Of a stretch of DNA of 19,589 bases, positions 1 to 6,542 are shown piece by piece. The translations under genes and the position numbers were made by a program. The number at the start of each line of letters is the position of its first letter. Positions within the stretch are counted from its first letter, which is position 1. The stretch spans positions 1-19,589 of the forward strand of contig JAEYXR010000025.1 of the NCBI GenBank assembly GCA_023431215.1. Direction: 5' to 3'. The DNA is from Bacillota bacterium (GTDB lineage: Bacteria > Bacillota > Clostridia > Oscillospirales > Ruminococcaceae). The notes under the pieces were generated by a model. The model was not told the origin of the DNA. It ran no database searches and saw nothing but the letters and a program-made list of their open reading frames with translations.

Positions 1-1
1 G

Positions 2-430
2 CTCATTGCCTGTGCCATTGCCACCATTGGTTTTTGGGCCATTAAATACGGCGCATTTACTAGTGGTCAGCCCATTCCCGGTCAAAGCTATGTGATGCCT
101 ATCAGCCTTGCAACAGCCGTGGGCGGCGTGCTCTTCGGAATTGGTATGGTAATAGCAGGCGGCTGTGCATCCGGTACACTGATGCGTGTGGGTGAGGGCT
201 TTGGCATGCAAATGCTTAGCCTGCTGTTTTTTGTCATCGGCTCTTTAATTGGTGCAAACCATATGGGCTGGTGGACCCTGAATTTTAACGCCACAGCACC
301 TCGGGTGTTTTTACCCGATGTATTTGGCTGGGGCGGTGCGCTGGTATTGCAGCTTGCCGTAATTGGACTGCTGTACATTGCGGCAGATTTGTACGAGAAA
401 AAGAAAATGGGCATCACCGATGAAGAGTGA
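2..430 (+). CDS. YeeE/YedE-family sulfur-compound transporter, 5'-truncated by window edge
   Basis: The open frame runs in from the left edge with no in-frame stop, so only the C-terminal 142 residues are seen; the ATG at 92 is internal. The visible part is hydrophobic, with about three to four membrane segments. It carries the motif AGGCASGTLMRVGEG, a Gly-Gly-Cys membrane signature of the YeeE/YedE (DUF395) family, and ends in a short charged tail (YEKKKMGITDEE). Known members such as TsuA take up thiosulfate using conserved membrane cysteines; selenium-linked YedE forms also exist. The next genes encode a TusA-like carrier and a second YeeE-type protein, which supports import of a reduced sulfur or selenium species with hand-over to the cytosolic carrier. 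The family is clear, the substrate is inferred. Confidence 0.85.
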   Translation, partial: LIACAIATIGFWAIKYGAFTSGQPIPGQSYVMPISLATAVGGVLFGIGMVIAGGCASGTLMRVGEGFGMQMLSLLFFVIGSLIGANHMGWWTLNFNATAPRVFLPDVFGWGGALVLQLAVIGLLYIAADLYEKKKMGITDEE

Positions 431-473
431 TACCCCTTAAACAAAACAAACATTATTTTGGAGGTATATTACC

Positions 474-701
474 ATGGCCGAATTTACTATTGATTGCTTG
501 GGCGAGGCTTGCCCTGTTCCCCTGATGAAAGTTCAGAAACAGTGTGAAAAAGCATCTGTCGGTGATATTGTGATTGCTCAAATTGACCACAGCTGCGCAA
601 TGAAGAACATTCCCGAGTGGGCACGCAACCAGGGCTACAATGTAGACGTGGAAGAAGTGGACGACGGCGAGTGGGAAGTTGTCATTGAGCTTACCAAGTA
701 A
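474..701 (+). CDS. TusA/YedF-like sulfur carrier protein
   Basis: This 75-residue protein belongs to the TusA/SirA/YedF family of small cytosolic sulfur (or selenium) carriers. The N-terminus holds the diagnostic CPxP motif (GEACPVPLMK, Cys13-Pro14-x-Pro16), whose Cys carries persulfide in known members. An extra Cys8 lies just before it, and the C-terminus has the usual beta-strand pattern after an acidic stretch (VEEVDDGEWEVVIEL). A GGAGGT ribosome binding site lies about nine bases before the ATG. The gene sits between two YeeE/YedE genes in one transcriptional direction, the usual partner arrangement in which the carrier receives sulfur from thiosulfate imported by the channel (TsuB-like role). 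Whether sulfur or selenium is handled cannot be told from the sequence. Confidence 0.9.
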   Translation: MAEFTIDCLGEACPVPLMKVQKQCEKASVGDIVIAQIDHSCAMKNIPEWARNQGYNVDVEEVDDGEWEVVIELTK

Positions 702-752
702 TAAACGCTTTGCGTAGTCAAGCAATTATGTTAGATAAGGAAGGTGCAGGCT

Positions 753-1301
753 TTGAAGGCTTTTTGGGATAAAGTAAGCAAAAATACTTACTATAAAAAA
801 ATCTTCAAAAACCCGTTTACATATGTAACTGGTGCTGTACTGCTGGCTCTTTTTAATACTGCCCTGTTTGCGGCTACAGGTTCACCGTGGGGTGTATCCG
901 GTACCTTTGCATACTGGGGAGGATGGCTGTATCGCCTGGTTGGCGGCAACGTCGATAAGTGGTGGTATTTTTCATCAGAAGGTGCTCAGGCAACACTAAA
1001 TGCGGGAATTTTGAACCACACTGGTTCCTGGCTCAATATAGGTATTATTTTTGGCGCACTGCTGGCAGCCTTGTTGGCTTCGCAGTTTAAATTCAAAAAG
1101 ATTAAAAACGTAAAGCAGATACTGGCAGCTACAGCAGGCGGCCTGCTCATGGGCTATGGTGCCCGTCTTGCAGGTGGCTGCAACATTGGTGCACTGTTTT
1201 CCAGCATTGCATCCTTGTCGCTGTCCGGTTGGGTTTTTGCCCTGTTCCTGTTTATTGGTGCGTTTTTTGGCAGCAAGCTTTTGGCAAAATTTTTTATGTA
1301 A
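753..1301 (+). CDS. YeeE/YedE-family membrane protein, second half-size component
   Basis: This integral membrane protein of about 182 residues has roughly four to five hydrophobic segments and the family motif ARLAGGCNIGALFSSIAS near its C-terminal third. That motif matches the second Gly-Gly-Cys-Asn-Ile-Gly element of YeeE/YedE transporters. A full-length YeeE carries two homologous halves of about 160 residues, so this looks like one half encoded as its own gene. I prefer the TTG at 753 because AAGGAAGG lies eight bases upstream; a GTG at 744 in the same frame would overlap that ribosome binding site. It lies 51 bases after the TusA-like gene and probably forms one operon with it and the upstream channel gene. 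A hairpin starts seven bases after the stop. Confidence 0.82.
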   Translation: MKAFWDKVSKNTYYKKIFKNPFTYVTGAVLLALFNTALFAATGSPWGVSGTFAYWGGWLYRLVGGNVDKWWYFSSEGAQATLNAGILNHTGSWLNIGIIFGALLAALLASQFKFKKIKNVKQILAATAGGLLMGYGARLAGGCNIGALFSSIASLSLSGWVFALFLFIGAFFGSKLLAKFFM

Positions 1302-1307
1302 CAAAAT

Positions 1308-1353
1308 GCGGGGCACAGTGCCGTCACAGTGCTGTGCTCCGCTTCTGCTTTTT
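1308..1353 (+). terminator. Probable rho-independent terminator of the YeeE-TusA-YeeE cluster
   Basis: GCGGGGCACAG (1308-1318) pairs with CTGTGCTCCGC (1332-1342) with one G-T wobble, loop 13 nt. A short T run follows at 1349-1353 after a six-base spacer, so termination may be incomplete. Confidence 0.5.
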
Positions 1354-1513
1354 GCAGGGTCTTTGCCTCTCTGCCATTTATTTCAAAATCATCTATGTGC
1401 AGGAAGAGTATACTGAACAAAAACTTTGCCGTATCAACAGCTTGTCTGAGGTTACGCACTGTTGATATGCCCGGAAAATACATCTTAACGGTGTTTTTTG
1501 CGGGTGTTACTTG

Positions 1514-1543
1514 TTGTGCAAAAATTTAACGATTTCTTATTAT
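1514..1543 (+). promoter_or_regulatory. Candidate sigma-A promoter for the TrxR-like gene
   Basis: TTGTGC (1514-1519) and TATTAT (1538-1543) are separated by 18 bp. The -10 match is good, the -35 moderate. It lies about 75 bases upstream of the chosen start codon. Confidence 0.3.
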
Positions 1544-1618
1544 TTTTTACTTCGTGTAATAAGATTTTGTGTTTATATGACTATGTGCCGGCACGAAGCG
1601 GCAGAATGGGTGATTAGC

Positions 1619-2836
1619 ATGGAAAAGAAAATTGAGCAATACGACGTTGTCATTATTGGCGGTGGAGCAGCAGGTCTTACCGCAGGAATTTACTGTGGAC
1701 GTGCCCGCCTTAAAACCCTGATTATTGAAAAAGCACTGGTGGGCGGCCTTGCCACCTATACCAACGAGATTGAAAATTACCCCGGTTTTCCTGAGGGCGC
1801 CACAGGGCTTGGTCTTATGGAGCTGTTTCATAAGCAGGCCAAAAAGTTTGGCGTCAAGTTTAAGCTTACCGATGTAAGAAGTGTAGAGCTTTCCGGTGAG
1901 GAAAAGGTTGTAGAGACCTTCCGCAACAAATACCTTTGTAAGGCAGTTATTGTTGCCAGTGGCGGCAAGCCACGTCTTACCGGTGCACGGGGCGAAGCTG
2001 AGTACCTGTATGACAAGGGAATTTCCTTCTGCGCCACCTGCGATGCAGCAGCCAACACTGACAAAACTGTTATGGTAATTGGCAGCGGCGATGCAGCCAT
2101 AGAAGAAGGCATGTTCCTTACCAAATTTGCCAAAAAGGTAATTGTCTCGGTTATGCACGACGAGGGCAAGATGGACTGCAACGAGATTGCCAAAGCACAG
2201 GCTCTGCAAAACGAAAAAATGGAGTTTATGTGGAACACCGTGGTAGATGGCTTTGAGGGCGACGGACATTTGGATACTGTCGTACTGAAAAACGTAAAGA
2301 GCAACAATCTGATTCCGGTTAAGGTAGATACCTGCTTCCTGTTTATCGGATATCTGCCCAATACCGAGCTGTTCCACGGTGTGCTGGATATGAACCGAGC
2401 CGGCTATCTGCAAACCAATGAATGCATGGAGACCAACCTGAAGGGTGTATATGCCGTAGGCGATGTCCGCGATAAGTTTTTAAAGCAGGTTGCCACCGCT
2501 GTTGGTGACGGCGCAATTGCCGGATATGCAGCAGAAAAATATATTGCCGAAGAAGAGATGTTTCAAACACAGATTCTGAACAACGGCAATTCTTCTGTGG
2601 TGTATTTTTATAACGCTGCCGACCAAAAGAGCCGCGAGCTGTTAAGCGTTGTGGAGGAGTTTGAAAAAGCGCACCCCGAAGTCAATGTTGCCCGGGCGGA
2701 TGTGTACAAATCTGACGGTATTGCAAAACGTGTGGGTATATCCGTATTCCCCAGTGTTGCTTATTTAAATAACAATGCCCTGGTAAGCACACTAACCGAA
2801 GATATTACTGCAGAAAATATTGCTGCTATGCTGTAA
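1619..2836 (+). CDS. Thioredoxin-reductase-like flavoprotein fused to a CxxC-less thioredoxin fold
   Basis: The protein is 405 residues from the ATG at 1619; upstream in-frame starts (1511, 1577) lack a ribosome binding site and add an atypical N-terminus. Residues 8-310 form a class II pyridine nucleotide-disulfide oxidoreductase: FAD-binding GGGAAG at 14-19, redox centre CATC at 138-141, NAD(P)-binding GSGDAA at 155-160, and a C-terminal FAD element (YAVGDVRDKFLKQVATAVGDG). Residues about 314-405 look like a thioredoxin fold: an SSVVYFYNAADQKS strand-turn where WCGPC would be, and a VFPSV element with the conserved cis-proline position. The redox CxxC of that domain is absent. The reductase disulfide follows CATCD with A rather than the usual G. 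It lies after the sulfur-uptake genes, so a role in reducing a persulfide or disulfide from that pathway is possible but inferred. Confidence 0.85.
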   Translation: MEKKIEQYDVVIIGGGAAGLTAGIYCGRARLKTLIIEKALVGGLATYTNEIENYPGFPEGATGLGLMELFHKQAKKFGVKFKLTDVRSVELSGEEKVVETFRNKYLCKAVIVASGGKPRLTGARGEAEYLYDKGISFCATCDAAANTDKTVMVIGSGDAAIEEGMFLTKFAKKVIVSVMHDEGKMDCNEIAKAQALQNEKMEFMWNTVVDGFEGDGHLDTVVLKNVKSNNLIPVKVDTCFLFIGYLPNTELFHGVLDMNRAGYLQTNECMETNLKGVYAVGDVRDKFLKQVATAVGDGAIAGYAAEKYIAEEEMFQTQILNNGNSSVVYFYNAADQKSRELLSVVEEFEKAHPEVNVARADVYKSDGIAKRVGISVFPSVAYLNNNALVSTLTEDITAENIAAML

Positions 2837-2883
2837 AAGGTTGGCGCAACCATAAAAAAGCACTCTGCAAGTGCGCGGCAGTA

Positions 2884-2892
2884 TGTTATACT
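2884..2892 (+). promoter_or_regulatory. Candidate extended -10 promoter for the dTDP-sugar gene pair
   Basis: TG-T-TATACT is an extended -10 element (TG at 2884-2885, TATACT at 2887-2892). No clear -35 is seen. It is about 60 bases before the aminotransferase start, leaving a leader of roughly 55 nt. Short hairpins GGTTG/CAACC (2841-2853) and GCACT/AGTGC (2860-2874) lie between it and the upstream gene but lack T runs on the + strand. Confidence 0.33.
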
Positions 2893-2953
2893 GAAAGCGA
2901 GCATGCAGGGTGCTTTATCGTTTTTAATTTCGTACCAGCGAAAGGAGAACTCC

Positions 2954-4087
2954 ATGATACCGTTTAATAAGCCGCCTTTTGTAGGTACGGAACAGGAATA
3001 TTTGGATAAAGCAATTAAAAACGGAAAAATTAGCGGTGACGGACCCTTTACAAAGCTGTGCAGTCAATGGATGGAGCAGCAGTTTAACGCCTGCCGTGTG
3101 CTACTGACCAACAGTGGCACTGCTGCACTGGAAATGGCGGCGCTGCTGTGTAATCTGCACCCCGGGGATGAAGTGATTTTGCCCAGCTTCACCTTTTCTT
3201 CTACCGCCAATGCCTTTGTGATGGCAGGGGCAAGACTGGTTTTTGTGGATGTACGCCCCGACACAATGAATATAGATGAAGAAAAACTCATAGAGGCAAT
3301 AACAGAAAAAACGCGGGTAATATGCGTTGTACATTACGCAGGTGTAGCCTGTGAAATGCAGCGCATCCTAGAGGTTGCCCGCTCCCGTGGCCTGCTTGTG
3401 GTGGAGGATGCTGCACAGGCGGTGATGAGCACCTATCACGGTAAGCCTTTGGGTACACTGGGTGATTTTGGCTGCTACTCCTTCCATGAAACTAAAAATT
3501 ACAGCATGGGAGAGGGCGGGGCGCTGGTAATTAATCGTCCCCAGGATATAGAATATGCCGAGAGGCTGTGGGAAAACGGAACCAACCGCGCACAATTTGT
3601 GAGAGGAGAGGTACAGCGGTACCACTGGGTGCAGTATGGCGGCAATTACCTGCCCAGTGAGCTGAATGCAGCCCATTTGTGGGCACAGCTGGAGGCTGCC
3701 AAAGCCATTCTTCATAACCGCCTTACCACTTGGTATGCCTATGATGCAGCACTGCGACCGCTTTCGCATTGTGGCATCAGTCTTCCTGCTGTACCACAGG
3801 GATGCAAGCATAACGGTCATTTATACTATATCAAATGCAGAGACATGGATCAACGAGAGCAATATCTGCAATTTATGAAGGATAATGGTGTGCAATGTGC
3901 TTTTCATTATGTACCGCTGCACAGTGCCCCTGCAGGGAAGCTCTATGGCCGTTTTTGCGGTGAGGATTTACATACTACCCATGGCAGCAGATGCCTTGTG
4001 CGTTTGCCACTCTATTATGGTCTGCAGGCAGAAAACCGTGATTATATTGCAAAAAAGACCCTTGCATTTTTTGGGGAGGAAAGCTGA
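2954..4087 (+). CDS. wecE: dTDP-4-amino-4,6-dideoxygalactose transaminase (WecE/RffA-like)
   Basis: This is a PLP-dependent sugar aminotransferase of the DegT/DnrJ/EryC1/StrS family, 377 residues. Collinear matches to E. coli WecE as I recall it include the N-terminus MIPFNKPPFVGTE, GDEVILPSFTF, VFVDVRPDTMNID, VHYAGVACEM and the Schiff-base region SFHETKN (Lys181), with EDAAQ (Asp152) for the cofactor ring nitrogen. WecE converts dTDP-4-keto-6-deoxyglucose and glutamate to dTDP-4-amino-4,6-dideoxygalactose. The start at 2954 has AAAGGAG seven bases upstream and gives the family N-terminus; the longer frame from 2903 would only add unrelated residues. Its stop overlaps the start of the dehydratase gene (TGATG), implying translational coupling. 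The product likely feeds a cell-surface polysaccharide; no acyltransferase or glycosyltransferase is in view. Confidence 0.92.
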   Translation: MIPFNKPPFVGTEQEYLDKAIKNGKISGDGPFTKLCSQWMEQQFNACRVLLTNSGTAALEMAALLCNLHPGDEVILPSFTFSSTANAFVMAGARLVFVDVRPDTMNIDEEKLIEAITEKTRVICVVHYAGVACEMQRILEVARSRGLLVVEDAAQAVMSTYHGKPLGTLGDFGCYSFHETKNYSMGEGGALVINRPQDIEYAERLWENGTNRAQFVRGEVQRYHWVQYGGNYLPSELNAAHLWAQLEAAKAILHNRLTTWYAYDAALRPLSHCGISLPAVPQGCKHNGHLYYIKCRDMDQREQYLQFMKDNGVQCAFHYVPLHSAPAGKLYGRFCGEDLHTTHGSRCLVRLPLYYGLQAENRDYIAKKTLAFFGEES

Positions 4088-5106
4088 TGCAGAATCTGCT
4101 TGTAACCGGTGGTGCCGGGTTTATTGGCTCAAATTTTGTTCAATATATGCTTAAAAAATATCCCACTGCCAGACTAATCAATTTGGATGCCCTTACTTAT
4201 GCCGGTAATTTGGAAAACTTAGAGGATGCCAACCAGTACCCCAACCACCATTTCATCAAAGGTGACATCAGAGATGTGCAAACCGTTGACAGCATTTTTG
4301 AAAAGTATGAGATTGACTGCGTTGTACATTTTGCTGCAGAAAGTCATGTAGACCGCAGTATTAATAATCCGTATTGTTTTGTAACTACCAATGTGCTGGG
4401 TACACAAGTACTGCTGGATGCCGCCAAAAATCATTGGAAACTGAGACCGGATGACAGCTACTGCCGTGACTACCGGTCAGGGGTGAGATTTATCCAAATT
4501 TCTACTGATGAGGTATATGGCGCCCTTGGCGAAACAGGAAAGTTTACAGAGGAGGCGGCTCTTTCTCCCAATAGCCCATATGCAGCATCCAAGGCATCTG
4601 CTGATATGATGGTTCGTGCTTATGAAAAAACTTATGGTTTACCAATCAACATTACACGCTGCTCCAATAATTATGGGCCTTACCAATTTCCGGAAAAGTT
4701 AATTCCGCTGATGATTCACAACTGCATCAGCGAAAAGCCCCTGCCTGTTTATGGGGATGGCTTGCAGATACGGGACTGGGTGCATGTTACCGATCATTGT
4801 TCCGCCATTGATGCAGTGCTTCAAAAGGGTAAACCCGGCGAAGTATATAATATTGGTGGAAATACTGAAAAGACAAACATTGAAATTGTGAAATACATTA
4901 TTAAAGCACTGGGCAAAAGTGAAAATTTGGTTACCCACGTACCAGACCGACCGGGACACGACAGGCGCTATGCTATTGATTATACTAAAATAACCACGGA
5001 GCTTGGTTGGTCTCCTGTTTATACGTTTGAGAAGGGAATAGCAGAAACCATCCAGTGGTATTTAAACCATAAAGACTGGATGGACAGAGCAATATCAAGT
5101 ACTTGA
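4087..5106 (+). CDS. rfbB: dTDP-glucose 4,6-dehydratase (RfbB/RffG)
   Basis: This 339-residue short-chain (extended) dehydratase has full family length. It has the NAD-binding GGAGFIG (residues 8-14), the dTDP-sugar motif AAESHVDRS, the catalytic Thr-Asp-Glu in STDEVYG (140-142), and the Tyr165-xxx-Lys169 pair in YAASK. NITRCSNNYGPYQFPEKLIP is also typical. It converts dTDP-glucose to dTDP-4-keto-6-deoxyglucose, the direct substrate of the aminotransferase encoded just upstream, whose stop it overlaps. No ribosome binding site of its own is needed, although GGGGAGGAAAG precedes the ATG. The glucose-1-phosphate thymidylyltransferase (rfbA) is not in the window, so dTDP-glucose must come from elsewhere. 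A strong hairpin terminator follows about 90 bases downstream. Confidence 0.95.
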   Translation: MQNLLVTGGAGFIGSNFVQYMLKKYPTARLINLDALTYAGNLENLEDANQYPNHHFIKGDIRDVQTVDSIFEKYEIDCVVHFAAESHVDRSINNPYCFVTTNVLGTQVLLDAAKNHWKLRPDDSYCRDYRSGVRFIQISTDEVYGALGETGKFTEEAALSPNSPYAASKASADMMVRAYEKTYGLPINITRCSNNYGPYQFPEKLIPLMIHNCISEKPLPVYGDGLQIRDWVHVTDHCSAIDAVLQKGKPGEVYNIGGNTEKTNIEIVKYIIKALGKSENLVTHVPDRPGHDRRYAIDYTKITTELGWSPVYTFEKGIAETIQWYLNHKDWMDRAISST

Positions 5107-5197
5107 CGAGAATATATAAAAAAGTATTGGCAGACAGCATGTTACCATTGAGTCGTATTCATTTTATTTAAACAGGAAAAAACATAAATAAAAAGAT

Positions 5198-5230
5198 AAG
5201 AACCCCTCTGGCTATGCCAGAGGGGTTCTT
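5198..5230 (+). terminator. Strong hairpin terminator after rfbB
   Basis: A perfect 15-bp stem, AAGAACCCCTCTGGC with its complement, closes on a TAT loop. It is preceded by an A-rich stretch and ends in TTCTTTATG, so it could act in both directions. Confidence 0.85.
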
Positions 5231-5344
5231 TATGTATAAGCAACCGGACAGTGAAGGAAGGGGGTAGTAGTTGCTGAATACTCTGCGTTATTTGCTGTAA
5301 ATCTTTTTTGATGCTTGCGCAATTATTTTTTGTTTCGTGTATGT

Positions 5345-5373
5345 TTTACCCGTTTGGCCAGATAATTTATAAA
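5345..5373 (+). promoter_or_regulatory. Candidate sigma-A promoter for the small membrane protein
   Basis: TTTACC (5345-5350) and TATAAA (5368-5373) are spaced 17 bp apart, about 50 bases before the GTG start. The preceding gene is insulated by a terminator, so an independent promoter is expected here. Confidence 0.42.
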
Positions 5374-5425
5374 GACATTGTCATTCTGTCATGTAAACGC
5401 CGTTGAGGGCACAAGGAGGTTTTGG

Positions 5426-5773
5426 GTGTTTTATTCATTTGGGGTGCATGACCTCAAGACGGTACGGAGTAAGCTTATCATACTGTACACGCTGAACGTT
5501 TCTGATGCATTATTGACGTATTTGCTGGTTGGTACCGGCTATTTTAAGGAAGCCAACTTCTTATTAGAAAGTATTGTACTCAACTTCAGCCAGCTGGTTT
5601 TTATAAAAATACTTTTGCCTGCCGCACTCATTGCTTGGGTTTACTTTAGAATAGGCCAAGCAAATCAATCACAACTCAGGTTGGGAAACTATGCAATAAA
5701 CTTAGTTTTATTACTTTATATTGTTGTAAATATGCTCCATTTGGTTTGGACAGTAAGCTTCTTGGTGTTTTAG
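5426..5773 (+). CDS. Small membrane protein, DUF5658-like
   Basis: The GTG at 5426 has AAGGAGG six bases upstream and is the best start; the longer frame from 5378 lacks one. The 115-residue product has three predicted membrane helices, with the pattern NVSDALLTYLLVGTGYFKEANFL near the N-terminus. This resembles the DUF5658 fold (a helix with N-x-x-D followed by a G-x-x-x-E-A-N turn), known only as a domain of unknown function. The second and third helices (KILLPAALIAWVYF and INLVLLLYIVVNMLHLVWT) are clear. It stands alone between two terminators, so no function can be deduced from neighbours. Confidence 0.7.
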   Translation: MFYSFGVHDLKTVRSKLIILYTLNVSDALLTYLLVGTGYFKEANFLLESIVLNFSQLVFIKILLPAALIAWVYFRIGQANQSQLRLGNYAINLVLLLYIVVNMLHLVWTVSFLVF

Positions 5774-5808
5774 TCAGCTTGGTGCCTCCAACAGGCATAC
5801 CGATACCT

Positions 5809-5838
5809 AAAAGGCCACCGGTTAACCGGTGGCCTTTT
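5809..5838. terminator. Bidirectional terminator between convergent genes
   Basis: AAAAGGCCACCGG (5809-5821) pairs perfectly with CCGGTGGCCTTTT (5826-5838) around a TTAA loop. It has A's on one side and T's on the other, so it serves both the small membrane gene (+) and the response regulator gene (-). Confidence 0.88.
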
Positions 5839-5864
5839 ACCTTTGGCTTTTTAAAATAATTTTT

Positions 5865-6542
5865 TTATTTTAACCGGTATAAAACCCTGGGGCGACCCCC
5901 TGTTTCATAATCGATAGAGCTAAGGAGATGCCCCGTTTCAATGAGATAGTTAAAATATCGGCGCACCGTTATTTTAGATAAGCCAGATGCCGCAGCAATA
6001 CTTTCACAGGTGTGTTTTTCAATTTCATTTTCATGCAAAAGGCTATAGATATAATCCAGCGTTTTTTGCGTCAGGCCTTTACGTAAATCACTATACTCCA
6101 TGTTTGAGGAAGCATCGTTATTCAATAATCTGTCTACAACTGACTGGTCTGCCTTGGTGGTGCTTTTTAGCAGGTGTGCCTGACTGAGATATTTATGTAT
6201 TGCCTCCTGAAAACGCTCAAAGGTATAGGGTTTAATCAGGTAATCTACAATACCAAGGTGGAGTGTTTCGTTGACTATGCTCATTTCGGTAGCGGCGGTG
6301 ATCATAATTACGGCGCATTTGCTGTTTTCACTTCGCATCCGGCGGAGCAGCTCGTTGCCGCTCAAAGAGGGCATATATACATCCAAAATCATCAAATCTA
6401 CCAAATGAGAATGCAGGTAGTCCAACGCGGCCTGACCATTGGCAAAAATGCCGTCTACCACAAAGTTATTAAAACACAAAAGGTATTGCTGGTTGATTTG
6501 TGCAACCATTGGGTCATCCTCGACAATAATGGTATGAATCAT
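5865..6542 (-). CDS. maeR: CitB/DcuR-family response regulator, probable malate regulator
   Basis: This 225-residue two-component regulator has a receiver domain at residues 1-120, with acidic pocket Asp9/Asp10, phospho-acceptor Asp54 (MILDVYMPSLSG), Thr82 and Lys104 (IKPYTFER). A linker of about 40 residues follows, then a C-terminal helix-turn-helix (ESIAAASGLSKITVRRYFNYLIETG), the layout of CitB/DcuR/MalR/MaeR proteins. Its start overlaps the stop of the kinase gene by four bases (ATGA), so the two are translationally coupled. The divergent malic enzyme and 2-hydroxycarboxylate symporter genes are the obvious targets, as in the Lactobacillus casei maeKR-maeEP cluster. The symbol maeR is given by this analogy; citrate or another dicarboxylate as signal is possible. 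Confidence 0.88.
   Translation of the reverse strand: MIHTIIVEDDPMVAQINQQYLLCFNNFVVDGIFANGQAALDYLHSHLVDLMILDVYMPSLSGNELLRRMRSENSKCAVIMITAATEMSIVNETLHLGIVDYLIKPYTFERFQEAIHKYLSQAHLLKSTTKADQSVVDRLLNNDASSNMEYSDLRKGLTQKTLDYIYSLLHENEIEKHTCESIAAASGLSKITVRRYFNYLIETGHLLSSIDYETGGRPRVLYRLK

Larger units (their letters stand above)
1302..1618. other. Intergenic region between YeeE-like gene and TrxR-like gene (317 bp)
   Basis: There is no convincing coding sequence; the short open frames here have no ribosome binding site and no family resemblance. It holds the terminator hairpin at 1308-1353; an inverted repeat CGTATCAACAG / CTGTTGATATG (1430-1440 with 1459-1469, 18-nt loop); a possible promoter at 1514-1543; an inverted repeat CTTATTA / TAATAAG (1536-1542 with 1557-1563) overlapping its -10; and the 10-bp palindrome GTGCCGGCAC at 1585-1594. 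The long leader with several dyads suggests the flavoprotein gene is regulated separately from the transporter genes. Confidence 0.5.
5107..5425. other. Intergenic region between rfbB and the DUF5658-like gene (319 bp)
   Basis: No gene is seen. It contains the terminator at 5198-5230, an AT-rich stretch, and a possible promoter at 5345-5373. Nothing else in it looks structured. Confidence 0.5.

Noticed and set aside
1511..1618. N-terminal extension of the TrxR-like protein from the ATG at 1511.
   Set aside because: It lacks a ribosome binding site, overlaps the candidate promoter and dyads, and flavoproteins of this family begin shortly before the GGGAAG motif.
1547..2413. Long minus-strand open frame (288 codons) opposite the TrxR-like gene.
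   Set aside because: It is antisense to a gene with clear domain motifs, and its translation is Cys/His/Asn-rich with no family resemblance.
2841..2874. Small hairpins after the TrxR-like gene (GGTTG/CAACC and GCACT/AGTGC) as a terminator.
   Set aside because: Stems are only five base pairs and no T run follows on the + strand.
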